A stretch of 64,000 bases of DNA from Strongylocentrotus purpuratus (taxonomy: Eukaryota; Echinodermata; Echinoidea; Camarodonta; Strongylocentrotidae). The DNA lies in assembly GCF_000002235.5 (NCBI RefSeq), contig NW_022145532.1:930001-994000 (forward strand), written 5' to 3'. Below are positions 60,801-64,000 of the stretch, piece after piece. How positions within the stretch are numbered: the first letter of the stretch is position 1; every line of letters starts with the position of its first letter. The translations under genes were made by a program, and so were the position numbers. The notes under the pieces are model-generated. The model ran no database searches. It was given only the letters and a program-made list of their open reading frames with translations, and was not told the DNA's origin.

Positions 60801-61656
60801 TTTCACTCTCATTTAATGATTTTGTGGCTAGAATGGAATTAAGACTGTATATGTGACACAAACATGTCAATGTGATTGTATGGAATTGTATCTGACTTGG
60901 TAGTATTGATGTAACATGTGTTTCATAAATCTGGTCTACAAGAGTCAAGGAGGGTTACTTATTTGATTTGGTAACCATTGGCAGAACATTATATCCCATT
61001 ACAAAATTAATACTTTTTCTCTCAATTCATAGGAGACAATTATTAAAAAGTAAGATATATACTTTTGGACAATATATACAAAAATTCTGATGAGAGAAAT
61101 GTTCCAATGCTGCTCCTTACAAATTCATAGCACTCTATTAGGGATAATTGGAAGTGTAAAATTTTAAAAGTAACCAATTTCTTGTGATATCAAGCTGCTT
61201 TTGTTATAGTGCATTAGAAATAAAGTTGATAGTTGCAAGGTATTTGACAACTTATCTGGTAGTAAAAAAAAAAAGAGCTGTCTAGGATTCTGCTAGTAGA
61301 TATTTTACAATTTTTCTATGATTATTCAAGATATAGTCAAGGGGTTCTTCAAGAGGTAACAGTCTTTGTCTTACCTTCTGGAAGCACAATCAGTTGAGCC
61401 GTAGCTTGAATGTTGCCCCAACGGTTGCTGGCAAGGCACTGGTAAATACCGGAGTCCTGATCAGTCAAGTCTTGAATCGTCAGTCCCTGGTTATCAACAC
61501 TCAAGAAATCACCATTAGCCACCAAGTCAATATCATCCCCATGACTCTTCCATTGGATGGAGGGTGTTGGTATACCATACACAGTACATGGGAGGGTCTT
61601 GGTAGAACCCAACCTGGCGTAGGTGTTTGTAGGCATCTCCAGAAATTCAGGTGGAA
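15865..61656 (-). CDS. NEO1/DCC: DCC/neogenin-family netrin/RGM receptor, 3' part (28 exons, 5' incomplete)
   Basis: This is a single-pass cell-surface receptor of the DCC/neogenin/Frazzled/UNC-40 family, which binds netrins and, for neogenin, RGM proteins, and signals to the cytoskeleton through its tail. The exons encode Ig4, six FN3 domains, a membrane helix, P1 (GNPPDLW), a P2-like region (ASSQDESG...FTVPAPPP and PMAVITPKAPDV) and P3 (HLEGLMKDLNEI). The exons sum to 5,747 bp: 2 bases completing an upstream codon, then 1,915 codons including the stop. Every junction keeps phase, which supports the model strongly. Signal peptide, Ig1-3 and promoter are outside the window. Invertebrates usually have one member of this family, so DCC versus neogenin cannot be settled here. 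The tail is about three times the vertebrate length. Introns not listed separately hold no feature I recognise, only AT-rich sequence and short simple repeats. Confidence 0.96.
16339..17443. repeat. 21-bp minisatellite, about 50 copies
   Basis: Imperfect direct repeats of a 21-bp unit, approximately GAATGAAGGAATGGATTGAGA, with G/T and A/G variants and a few single- or multi-base slips. It fills most of the last intron (15973-17453) and ends 10 bases from the e27 donor. Read on the minus strand each unit gives a seven-residue HSLNPFL-like repeat, because 21 is a multiple of 3. Confidence 0.95.
17454..17596 (-). CDS. NEO1/DCC: Exon e27: P2-like proline/arginine region
   Basis: 143 bp, phase 1 to 0, reading VRITAPTYSPLKRGQPGPGR, GRAQPMAVITPKAPDVTYRG and IGDGNSPG. 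PMAVITPKAPDV matches MPVVVPSAPEV upstream of P3 in vertebrate neogenin. Acceptor TTAATGCTGTAG; the alternative GTGAG would give an immediate stop. The donor GTAAGG is followed within 10 bases by the minisatellite, and the frame stays open into it. Confidence 0.93.
17745..17890. repeat. (TCA)n-rich tract in the intron e26-e27
   Basis: Imperfect TCA/CAT trinucleotide repeats within the 340-bp intron, leaving little unique sequence between the exons. Confidence 0.85.
17937..18074 (-). CDS. NEO1/DCC: Exon e26: conserved tail region leading into P2, NAGNAG acceptor
   Basis: 138 bp, phase 1-1, reading GYHSDTNASSQDESGSQNSG, TAPRTNPLSSFTVPAPPP and HYQHPQAK. ASSQDESG...NPLSSFTVPAPPP aligns with ASSQEEDSG...HPLKSFAVPAIPPP of vertebrate neogenin. 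The acceptor is CAGCAG: using the first AG (exon start 18077) adds one Ala in frame. Donor AAGG|GTATGT. Confidence 0.92.
18075..20965 (-). other. Intron e25-e26
   Basis: AT-rich intron of 2.9 kb with a short TCTA tetranucleotide tract near 18374-18395 and the duplicated segment at 20120-20340. Nothing else recognised. Confidence 0.6.
20120..20340. repeat. Diverged duplicated intronic segment, first copy
   Basis: Shares long colinear identity with 22282-22496, best over CAATAAATTGCCTCATTAGG and following bases. Separation is about 2.16 kb. It may be an old local duplication or two copies of an unrecognised repeat family. Confidence 0.7.
20966..21058 (-). CDS. NEO1/DCC: Exon e25: 93-bp tail exon
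   Basis: 31 codons, phase 1-1, reading DNLVNTQTYDFMSNASTRSA then MSDRPPYVYSS. Acceptor GATATCAG behind TTTTTTCCCC, donor CAG|GTATTG. Two Tyr-containing motifs (TYDFM and PPYVYSS) are candidate phosphosites. Confidence 0.88.
21059..23720 (-). other. Intron e24-e25 with one copy of a diverged duplicated segment
   Basis: AT-rich, with a C-run at about 22987-23000 and, at 22282-22496, a diverged copy of the segment at 20120-20340. The two copies sit on either side of exon e25. I see no further exon. Confidence 0.6.
23721..24041 (-). CDS. NEO1/DCC: Exon e24: Pro/His-rich then basic tail exon
   Basis: 107 codons, phase 1-1. It starts VLYHRPPIPQSSYLPPPPHH, has a five-His run and PPPP, then FFRETNDPAMDYAFVGGDDT and a basic, likely helical end (ARRQARVMARVNHSLKQRVI, VDRRRG). 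Acceptor TATCCAATAAG gives the in-phase start. Donor AGAG|GTAGAG. VLYHRPP loosely recalls HLYHPGSP of vertebrate neogenin. Confidence 0.82.
25020..25388 (-). CDS. NEO1/DCC: Exon e23: 369-bp Gly/Ser-rich tail exon
   Basis: 123 codons, phase 1-1. It starts VHAPLSTNHQDDLLSSAP and has a Gly/Ser tract (GGVSSGGGGSMSYGGVGGGS), regularly spaced Tyr-Ser motifs (RYSSSHSMSGSRYSSNNNN) and a charged end (ELFSDTDAEVASTMSRARSQ). Acceptor CCTCTCCTAG, donor GAAG|GTATAG. Confidence 0.9.
25736..26536 (-). CDS. NEO1/DCC: Exon e22: 801-bp Ser/Gly/Asn/Tyr-rich tail exon
   Basis: 267 codons, phase 1-1, the largest exon. It starts AITAPTVSS. It has a Tyr/Asn/Ser stretch (RDYNYSSSENAQREYNNYNT), a possible phosphodegron core (MDSGIDTG), a Pro-rich block (PEHSPASPPLG and MGSSPPPLSPM) and Gly/Ser-rich sequence (GEGSGSGTNGSTS). 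It is probably disordered with many possible phosphosites. Acceptor CTTCCTACCAG, donor AGAG|GTATAT. Confidence 0.92.
27090..27578 (-). CDS. NEO1/DCC: Exon e21: 489-bp tail exon
   Basis: 163 codons, phase 1-1, polar and low in hydrophobics, probably disordered. It contains KKGEKPNVNINTTNVRIEEV, a short internal repeat (YHDGQIVTFPDGQIVASSG), a Thr run (FEETTTTHSVE) and a closing LAIDIPQYAEQPLK. Acceptor CAATCCTAG, donor AAAG|GTATGA. I know no vertebrate counterpart. Confidence 0.9.
28303..28371 (-). CDS. NEO1/DCC: Exon e20: 69-bp Arg/Gln-rich tail exon
   Basis: Phase 1-1, reading VSESYIPTQRRQVQESVQRS then ARP. Acceptor GTATCTGTAG, donor CCAG|GTAATA. No known motif is seen. Confidence 0.8.
29535..29621 (-). 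CDS. NEO1/DCC: Exon e19: 87-bp Ser/Ala/Pro-rich tail exon
   Basis: Phase 1-1, reading DSLPLSGKISPVALGASATS then PSADMPYKP. Acceptor taken as ACTCATGAAG behind a good pyrimidine stretch; CCCGGTAG inside the exon is an alternative in the same phase. Donor CCAG|GTAGAA. Confidence 0.7.
30656..30751 (-). CDS. NEO1/DCC: Exon e18: tail exon resembling neogenin LKPIDKSP region
   Basis: 96 bp, phase 1-1, reading APLKHIDKPASPIYSSPMCP then YAAVPCKKKKKP. LKHIDKPASPI resembles the LKPIDKSPDPNPI stretch after P1 in vertebrate neogenin. A five-lysine run lies near its end. Acceptor chosen as CTAACCTGGAAG because it keeps phase; an in-phase alternative ACCAG lies 27 bases inside. Donor CAG|GTATAA. Confidence 0.78.
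31204..31269 (-). CDS. NEO1/DCC: Exon e17: 66-bp tail exon
   Basis: Phase 1-1, reading DRYSFTDRRVSFVDVAPINY then IR. Acceptor GATCGCTTAG, donor GAG|GTATAC. It is rich in Arg, Ser and Asp. The acceptor has a poor pyrimidine tract and an in-frame CAG nearby, so the exact start is slightly uncertain. Confidence 0.75.
32305..32469 (-). CDS. NEO1/DCC: Exon e16: tail exon, Thr/Lys/Glu-rich
   Basis: 165 bp, phase 1-1. It encodes EANGNFRLTTLADKVKSTAE, then TVVSKTADKEEIILKGSAS and PHPGRKPPVYEAG. Acceptor TCATTTTCAG. The donor GTATTG is weaker than the gene's other donors, so use may be regulated. No vertebrate counterpart is recognised. Confidence 0.85.
32620..32765. repeat. (GAT)n-rich microsatellite
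   Basis: Imperfect GAT/AAT trinucleotide tract in the intron between e15 and e16. The His-rich minus-strand ORF through it is an artefact of the repeat. Confidence 0.9.
33561..33605 (-). CDS. NEO1/DCC: Exon e15: 45-bp tail exon with Gln run
   Basis: Fifteen codons reading IESETHFANHAQQQQ, phase 1-1, between acceptor TCTCTGCAG and donor G|GTAAGAAC. Its size, symmetry and strong sites suggest it could be skipped without shifting the frame. Confidence 0.8.
34237..34409 (-). CDS. NEO1/DCC: Exon e14: P1 motif
   Basis: 173 bp, phase 2 to 1. It encodes AELTGYKSVSNGKAIHATNA, then VEGNPPDLWADELIMKQMGG and MATPSEMESLNKSE. PPDLW followed by an acidic or methionine-rich stretch is the P1 motif conserved from nematodes to mammals, needed for DCC self-association and signalling. 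Acceptor TTCTTTCAG, donor A|GTAAGTC. Confidence 0.95.
34793..35147 (-). CDS. NEO1/DCC: Exon e13: membrane helix and cysteine-rich juxtamembrane segment
   Basis: 355 bp, phase 1 to 2. A short linker (GAGAAAYPVDDVAFP) is followed by a helix of about 26 residues (WWLWLAIALACLFLIALAIA then LLFCIV). The next 77 residues contain 27 cysteines in CC, CCC and CxC clusters, broken by an acidic EDEDDC and ending GKDYKERRAKA. Both splice phases fit FN6 before and P1 after, so the segment belongs to this receptor. Vertebrate DCC and neogenin have no such Cys-rich block. S-acylation or metal binding is possible but inferred. Acceptor CCCCACAG, donor GC|GTAAGTTC. Confidence 0.93.
35745..36192. repeat. Possible degenerate foldback element
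   Basis: GGGCAGGTATTCAATTGATT near 35748 and, in reverse complement, GGGGCAGTATTAAATTCAGT near 36170-36190 look like diverged inverted ends around about 400 bp. No target duplication was found. It lies just below the e12 donor. Confidence 0.3.
36217..36408 (-). CDS. NEO1/DCC: Exon e12: second half of FN3 domain 6
   Basis: 192 bp, phase 1-1. It encodes YILFYGPKGTTNPSEIVRQE, VHDLDANSEYDFSIQAVNGA and GIGPISDVVTHRTKG. YILFY and the GxGPxSD turn match DCC/neogenin FN6, the membrane-proximal domain that contributes to RGM binding in neogenin. Acceptor CCCACCAG, donor AAAG|GTAAAA. Confidence 0.93.
36883..36990 (-). CDS. NEO1/DCC: Exon e11: first half of FN3 domain 6
   Basis: 108 bp, phase 1-1. It encodes VPDSAPQELTVSDFTNTSSS, then LVVAWQPPLHPNGDVTR. 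VAWQPPLHPNGD corresponds to SWQPPLEANGK in DCC FN6. Acceptor TTTCTTAG, donor C|GTAAGC. Confidence 0.93.
36991..39440 (-). other. 2.45-kb intron between FN5 and FN6
   Basis: AT-rich sequence with no repeat family or exon I can support. Small open frames occur but lack splice sites and family resemblance. Confidence 0.6.
39441..39589 (-). CDS. NEO1/DCC: Exon e10: second half of FN3 domain 5
   Basis: 149 bp, phase 2 to 1. It encodes PTYYANATQPQFLVTGLKPA, then TMYDFQVMVTEGQKASKFSI and a closing TSAETMNAG. GLKPATMYDFQVMVT matches the strongly conserved GLKPNTMYEFSVMVT of this domain in DCC. Acceptor CTTGACAG, donor CAG|GTAAGG. Confidence 0.95.
40044..40200 (-). CDS. NEO1/DCC: Exon e9: first half of FN3 domain 5
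   Basis: 157 bp, phase 1 to 2. It encodes STGFEKTMQTPSELIATPE, then AILLTWYDPNPASLEEGVIR and YYSLVYSRNNG. Acceptor TTGTCCTAG, donor GG|GTAAGG. FN5 of DCC contacts netrin in known structures; that role is inferred from family membership. Confidence 0.92.
42270..42305 (-). CDS. NEO1/DCC: Exon e8: 36-bp cassette-type exon between FN4 and FN5
   Basis: Twelve codons (SSIPYIGMGLPP, first codon split) lie between a strong acceptor (CACATTACAG) and a strong donor (A|GTAAGATAA), symmetric in phase 1. Both inclusion and skipping leave e7-e9 in frame, so it lengthens or shortens the FN4-FN5 linker. In vertebrate DCC and neogenin the same linker is changed by alternative splicing, with effects on receptor geometry. 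Two adjoining YCAY elements lie just upstream of the acceptor (complement of 42313-42319). Alternative use here is inferred from position and phase. Confidence 0.72.
43940..44230 (-). CDS. NEO1/DCC: Exon e7: FN3 domain 4
   Basis: 291 bp, phase 1-1, a full FN3 domain. It starts ENIPPPPPTVIETRTFAHQ, then ITMHWSHPEAAIVLVEGYIL, GYGENIPDITVLELDGSTRY, and KLRAFNKAGEGQPVFENV. The GYILGYG and AFNKAGEG stretches are characteristic of DCC/neogenin FN4. Acceptor CCGATAG, donor A|GTAAGTTGG. Confidence 0.94.
44936..45046 (-). CDS. NEO1/DCC: Exon e6: second half of FN3 domain 3
   Basis: 111 bp, phase 1-1. It encodes DLERETDYEVRIAMVNVNGT, then GPFTEWIAGRTEVLAPNG. The NVNGTGPFTEW stretch aligns with the VNGTGP...W of DCC FN3 domain 3. 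Acceptor GCACGTAG, donor AATG|GTAAGG. Confidence 0.92.
45369..45655. repeat. Tandem intronic repeats flanking an (AAT)n-TATAGCGC element
   Basis: Two diverged copies of a segment with TTAACCA..TATCTT.GAAACCTTAT (45369-45403, 45467-45503) and two of CTGGCTGCAGGAGAATTT..CTGCAACTACA (near 45426-45467 and 45607-45650) surround an (AAT)n tract and a TTGTATAGCGCTCATGTCTG core at about 45531-45550. The core matches the dispersed family also seen at about 303-350 and 3896-3965. Confidence 0.7.
45897..46117. repeat. Two-copy tandem duplication, period 112 bp
   Basis: CAGCAGAAACATAAACATG and CCAGGTTATTTGAAAGGCTC followed by ATGCTCAATTCTATAGGAAA recur 112 bases apart, in copies starting at 45897 and 46009. 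It is a local duplication in the intron dividing FN3 domain 3. Confidence 0.85.
46683..46880 (-). CDS. NEO1/DCC: Exon e5: first half of FN3 domain 3
   Basis: 198 bp, phase 1-1. It encodes DPTGMPTNVSVNPAPA, NALDISWVPPPIHERNGEIM and EYKLRYRVRGGEGIPVT, then SYRIEG. Acceptor TTTTAG, donor GAAG|GTGATT. In DCC/neogenin FN3-FN5 hold the netrin and RGM contact surfaces, but contact residues were not mapped here. Confidence 0.92.
47323..47613 (-). CDS. NEO1/DCC: Exon e4: FN3 domain 2, ending at a GC donor
   Basis: 291 bp, phase 1-1, a complete FN3 domain. It starts VTPDEVTDMRAIP, has MELSWRPPFDTHGDLMNYIV, then LDNLDVYTLYEMTVIPYNAN, and ends STIDARTPGA. The donor is GC rather than GT: CAG|GCAAGT at 47317-47322. 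The nearby GT choice (GGCAA|GTAGAA) would put the next exon out of frame, so GC is required. The matching acceptor is TTTTCTTTTAG before e5. Confidence 0.93.
47998..48152 (-). CDS. NEO1/DCC: Exon e3: second half of FN3 domain 1
   Basis: 155 bp, phase 2 to 1. It encodes RKRLVDVNKDTLTKMVTDLL, then PNQAYRIWVVAENNNGLGAS and a closing VIIVTTPDDT. The YRIWVVAENNNG stretch carries the FN3 signature Tyr and the NNG turn. Acceptor TTTTTATAG, donor A|GTGAGTC. Confidence 0.93.
48540..48594. repeat. Perfect 17-bp inverted repeat (hairpin) in intron
   Basis: ATATCCCAAGAGCTGGT at 48540-48556 recurs as its exact reverse complement at 48578-48594, with a 21-base loop. The flanks contain CACAAGAGTAAGAGTATATCG and related sequence, suggesting the remains of a foldback element. 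It lies in the 861-bp intron that splits FN1. Confidence 0.7.
49014..49272 (-). CDS. NEO1/DCC: Exon e2: proline-rich linker and first half of FN3 domain 1
   Basis: 259 bp, phase 1 to 2. The first half encodes a Pro-rich linker (VDPPPLPLPIPTIPRPIDV and PTELPVLPDEETPTG). The rest starts FN1 with TAPLDLSAISVQ and ITLSWRPP. Acceptor is CTGATCAG and donor AG|GTAGGTG. The linker is about 45 residues, similar in character to the Pro/Thr-rich Ig4-FN1 linker of vertebrate neogenin. Confidence 0.9.
49964..50584. mobile_element. MITE-like DNA element with TA target duplication
   Basis: The left end TGGTGGATTGACAA at 49964 and the right end, read in reverse complement TGGTGGATTCACAA, form a 14-bp terminal inverted repeat with one mismatch. 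TA dinucleotides flank both sides (49962-49963, 50585-50586), as for Tc1/mariner-type or other TA-inserting elements. At 621 bp with no transposase frame it is non-autonomous. It sits about 0.7 kb upstream of the FN1 exon. Confidence 0.6.
53245..53355. repeat. Inverted repeat, MITE-like
   Basis: Near-perfect arms (TTATAAAGAGYTGTGAT, one mismatch) at 53245-53262 and 53339-53355 enclose further half-repeats of AATCAATCACAACT. This is the usual look of a short foldback element in an intron. Confidence 0.5.
54247..54252 (-). CDS. NEO1/DCC: Possible 6-bp microexon (phase 1-1)
   Basis: Six bases (CCTCAG) lie between a CCCCAG acceptor and a strong GTAAGG donor (54241-54246). The insert keeps phase 1 between Ig4 and FN1 and would add Ala-Ser to the linker. 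Immediately upstream the same frame reads AVIPAPGAPAS, which would suit the proline-rich linker, but no in-phase acceptor supports a longer exon. The donor is convincing; the acceptor and even inclusion are uncertain. Confidence 0.3.
54434..54628 (-). other. Unassigned open frame with a TPR-like segment
   Basis: A GC-elevated open frame on the receptor strand includes FSDYDQAIQINPHALNNSYL, which resembles the second helix and turn of a tetratricopeptide repeat. A good acceptor (CTCCTATGCAG) lies just upstream near 54651. There is no adjoining second repeat, and no splice phase links it to the receptor. It may be a decayed fragment or coincidence. Confidence 0.15.
54760..54860. repeat. C-run plus (CT)n microsatellite
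   Basis: A poly-C run is followed by about 80 bases of CT dinucleotides, interrupted once by CACGCG. The translated ORFs through it (Ser/Leu or Arg/Glu repeats) are low-complexity artefacts. Confidence 0.95.
55911..56036 (-). other. Candidate terminal exon (alternative receptor end or nested gene)
   Basis: A GC-elevated block reads GGQLDPHPSSQVSSG, then RRRITSPRSSRIEDLG, then DYYDNVSPYS and a stop (TAG at 55911-55913). A phase-0 acceptor lies at GCCCAG (exon start 56036). A second, phase-1 acceptor (GTTTCTTCAG, exon start 55993) would fit splicing from the phase-1 Ig4 exon and would end the receptor after Ig4. I see no AATAAA on the minus strand within several hundred bases below the stop, which argues against a terminal exon. 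Confidence 0.25.
57624..57669 (-). other. Possible 46-bp exon in the large intron
   Basis: It is bounded by a good acceptor (TTTGAGTAG) and a strong donor (GTAAGA). One frame reads IQTDPNLWKAARLEM and ends in phase 0, compatible with the candidate last exon at 55911-56036 if that begins at 56036. Its start phase does not fit the Ig4 exon. It is GC-elevated but too short to call alone. Confidence 0.15.
58944..59112 (-). other. Possible short exon with signal-peptide-like start
   Basis: An open frame begins at an ATG (59110-59112) with a hydrophobic, cysteine-bearing start (MQLVFLICCLCLEPRQGRC), then polar sequence up to a possible AGAG|GTAAAA donor at 58943. The block is richer in GC than its surroundings. 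It could be the first exon of a small nested secreted protein on the receptor strand, or simply conserved noncoding DNA. I recognise no family. Confidence 0.15.
61375..61656 (-). CDS. NEO1/DCC: Exon e1: Ig domain 4
   Basis: This 282-bp, phase 1-1 exon encodes a whole I-set immunoglobulin domain. The domain shows PPEFLEMP at its start, Cys in LPCTVYG, Trp in IQWKSHG, DSGIYQC with the second Cys, and a closing AQLIVLPEG strand. Acceptor is TTTAACAG at 61657-61658 and donor GTAAGAC at 61368-61374. It matches the fourth Ig domain of DCC/neogenin because the FN3 array follows directly. In the family Ig1-4 form a horseshoe module N-terminal to the ligand-binding FN3 domains. Confidence 0.93.
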
Positions 61657-64000
61657 CTGTTAAAGGAAAGCAATGAAGAAAAAAAATACAGAAACTGTTC
61701 AAAATTCTAGTAGGAGCTTAACATTCCAATTGCTCAGATATAAGGATTTTAGAATTTAAAAAGAAAGAAATTCCTCAGGGTATTATGAAACACAAATAAT
61801 TACGTTTTACATTGCTATGCCATTCCATTCCATTCCTGTGCTTAGAAATTATTTTTTGCAATCACAAAACCGTTTTAGACTTAAATATCCTATACTAATA
61901 TCAACTTTTGGACAAAACATCTCTTTGTTTGTATCGCTTGAACATATTTTTTTCTTTTTTCTTTTTGAAACATAAATATCCTGTATTCACATCAAGTTTT
62001 GGACAAAACATCTCTGTTTGTATCATTTGTATGTTTTCTTTTCATGGTATCAAATCATGAAAAGTGGTAGTTTCAAAACAAGTCTGAATGTCATGGTTTT
62101 AATCACTGTAACATACATGCAAAGTCAATTTAGTAAACATTGTATGTGTTGATGGATCTACTCCCAATTATTTTTAAATAAAACACTTTGCTTTCAGCCA
62201 ATTTTCTGTCACTTTGAGTAAAAATTAAGTAAAGAATGATTTGAAATCTAATGCGTAGAAAGCCTAGTATTGGAGACAATGTGGTACCTGTCAAGTTTAT
62301 TCTGTTTTTCAATTGCAATATAATGGAATAGGATACTGACCCATGAAGAAAAGAAAAAGAAGGCAGCAATACAAATGGAAATGTCATTACACAATCAAAT
62401 CTGCTTTTAATCAATCATGGATCAACCCAAGTAAAAATGCACCTGCCATTTAGAATTATACTTGTATATTTGGCAATGGGAGTATGGTTCTTGACTTGTA
62501 AACAGAGTAAGTGTATCAACCTTTCAATTTCATTCCTTCACACATCATTGTAATACTGATTCGTTAAGGGATTACAGTTGTTTAAATTGCAAAAAATAAA
62601 TAAAAAATTGATAGTACAAACAAATAGATATGTACCCATTTTAACACTCTAAAATATAAAAGGTACCAATTTTAGTGGCATAGAAAACCCAGTTCAGAAC
62701 GTATAAGGGTTAATTTTGTTTATAGCTATCATTCAAATATTACGGTTCAATTCCTTAAAAAAATGTTATCAGCCTTAATAATGATGATAATGGTAATAAC
62801 AATAATAATATTAAACATTACATACTCGGTAAACAGGTGGCAAGATAAATCAAACCACAAAATGACATCACCAAAAACTAACCCTTGAGCATTTTTGACC
62901 CAATTTGTCATGCGTTTCACTACAAAAAGCTACCAAACTTGCTCACTTCTGACTATTGCCTCTTAAAATAGTTTGCGACTGTTCATCCTGTCTAGCATTG
63001 TGTGACCATCCCCTTTAAACCATCTCCTGCAAATCATGTTATGCTGCATGCATTACTGGACAACATGCAAGCCCCCAAACGCCTCCTAATTTGATTTTGA
63101 ATGCAATTCCAAACCGCCTCCAGTCTATTTGTCTTCCCCCTCAACCATGTTTTAACTGTATTTGTTAAAGATGCAAGACTAGCCAAAAGGGGGAGTCACC
63201 TTTGAAGTATTTCAGAGAAACAGCTAGCATTAAATATTAAATGCATGTAAAATGAATATGACTAGTTACACTAAGTGTTTAAATGTCAACAATGTATTGA
63301 ATGTATATACAATTGGGAAGAGTTCAATATTTTGATTAAAAGCACCTAATGGAGTTAAAATTTCTCTAGTAACTAGATTTGAAATCTTAAGACGATTCTA
63401 GACAGGACAAATCGATATCGGAACATCTTTTTTATAGATACATATTAACCGCATTTACATCGTAGTTCCATATCTCAAACCACAAACCTTGGTAAATATT
63501 TGATTACAAAACCTCTGAAAAAAATTTGAAACCTATCTGGGGACAGTCATCTATATAAATTCTCTGCGCAAGTAAAATGCAACTAAATATCATTAGAACT
63601 TGCAGATAATTTCAGATTGTTCCATGAATTATTCTGCAATCCTCACAATATGATCAAAGATATTCAAAGTGTTTTTATTAATGACGAGTGGAAATTGCAT
63701 TACTCTTTGCCTAATTGCCAAAGCAGCCCTCAGAATATACTCTGATAGTGAATATGTATATTGACAACTTCCACTTGGCATCAGAATACACCACAAATTG
63801 TTTCAGACCAAACAGCGTGGCAAAAACGTATCATTTTGCGGTGTAAGATTACATCTCATTTCCCCTGAATTATGCAGGAATACACTCAGCAAAGTTCTGC
63901 ACAATTAAGCTTGCATATACCAAGTCACGCCAGCACATATCCTACTGCTATTTCCTCCACAACTGTCCAGTGACTTTTCAAGATTTTGTCTTGGATCCCA
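61657..64000 (-). other. Upstream intron of the receptor gene (partial)
   Basis: AT-rich sequence upstream of the Ig4 exon. I searched it for an Ig3 exon (paired Cys, Trp, DxGxYxC) and found none, so the preceding exon probably lies beyond 64000. It holds a short AAT/GAT-rich stretch near 62780-62815 and otherwise nothing I recognise. Confidence 0.6.

Larger units (their letters stand above)
49273..61374 (-). other. 12.1-kb intron between Ig4 and FN1, with TE and GC-elevated islands
   Basis: Mostly AT-rich intron. It contains a possible 6-bp microexon (54247-54252), a CT microsatellite (54760-54860), an inverted repeat (53245-53355), a MITE-like element (49964-50584) and a T/G-rich tract (51950-52020). 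Islands of clearly higher GC with short open frames lie near 53890-54170, 54430-54640, 55860-56060, 57530-57670 and 58940-59310. I could not assign any of these to a known gene. They may be alternative exons, a nested gene or conserved regulatory DNA. Confidence 0.6.

Noticed and set aside
1..64000. tRNA, rRNA or other structural RNA genes
   Set aside because: I looked for A/B-box-like and rRNA-like stretches on both strands by eye and found none convincing. A covariance-model scan would be decisive.

Overview
This is a eukaryotic, AT-rich, intron- and repeat-rich window. Nothing in it looks bacterial. The style suggests a marine invertebrate deuterostome, most likely a sea-urchin-like echinoderm: many di-, tri- and tetranucleotide tracts, three copies of an (AAT)n-TATAGCGC dispersed repeat, hAT and MITE-like DNA elements, and kilobase introns. 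The assignment is inferred from repeat style and protein divergence and is not proven.

One gene dominates. On the minus strand, from 61656 down to 15865, 28 exons can be joined without a single reading-frame conflict into the 3' part of a netrin/RGM guidance receptor of the DCC/neogenin (Frazzled/UNC-40) family. In order they encode Ig domain 4, a proline-rich linker, six fibronectin type III (FN3) domains, one membrane helix, and a very long cytoplasmic tail. The tail carries the family's conserved P1 motif (PPDLW), a P2-like proline-rich region, and the C-terminal P3 helix (HLEGLMKDLNEI) followed by the stop at 15865-15867. The visible coding sequence is 5,747 bp, or 1,914 residues plus stop with the cassette exon included. 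The signal peptide, Ig1-3 and the promoter must lie beyond base 64000.

The unusual parts are in the tail and the splicing. A segment of about 75 residues right after the membrane helix holds 27 cysteines. The tail is about 1,130 residues, against roughly 325-350 in vertebrate DCC and neogenin. Twelve consecutive tail exons are all symmetric, phase 1-1. A 36-bp cassette-type exon sits between FN4 and FN5, where vertebrate DCC/neogenin transcripts are alternatively spliced. There is also a GC-AG intron, a NAGNAG acceptor, and a 1.1-kb 21-bp minisatellite that stops 10 bases from a splice donor and stays open in the exon's frame.

Layout: 1-12.6 kb is repeat-rich sequence with no supported gene. 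It holds microsatellites, a hairpin MITE, a 1.38-kb hAT-type element with an 8-bp target duplication, a degenerate relative of it, and a possible plus-strand terminal mini-exon at 9003-9047. From 12.65 to 15.86 kb is probable 3' UTR or downstream sequence with a candidate alternative last exon at 13088-13144. From 15.86 to 36.2 kb are the tail, membrane and last FN3 exons, from 36.2 to 49.3 kb the FN3 exons, and from 49.3 to 61.4 kb a 12-kb intron with a TA-flanked MITE and several GC-elevated, ORF-bearing islands. At 61.4-61.7 kb is the Ig4 exon, and 61.7-64 kb is upstream intron. All exon borders come from reading GT/GC...AG sites and matching phase by eye, with no transcript data.
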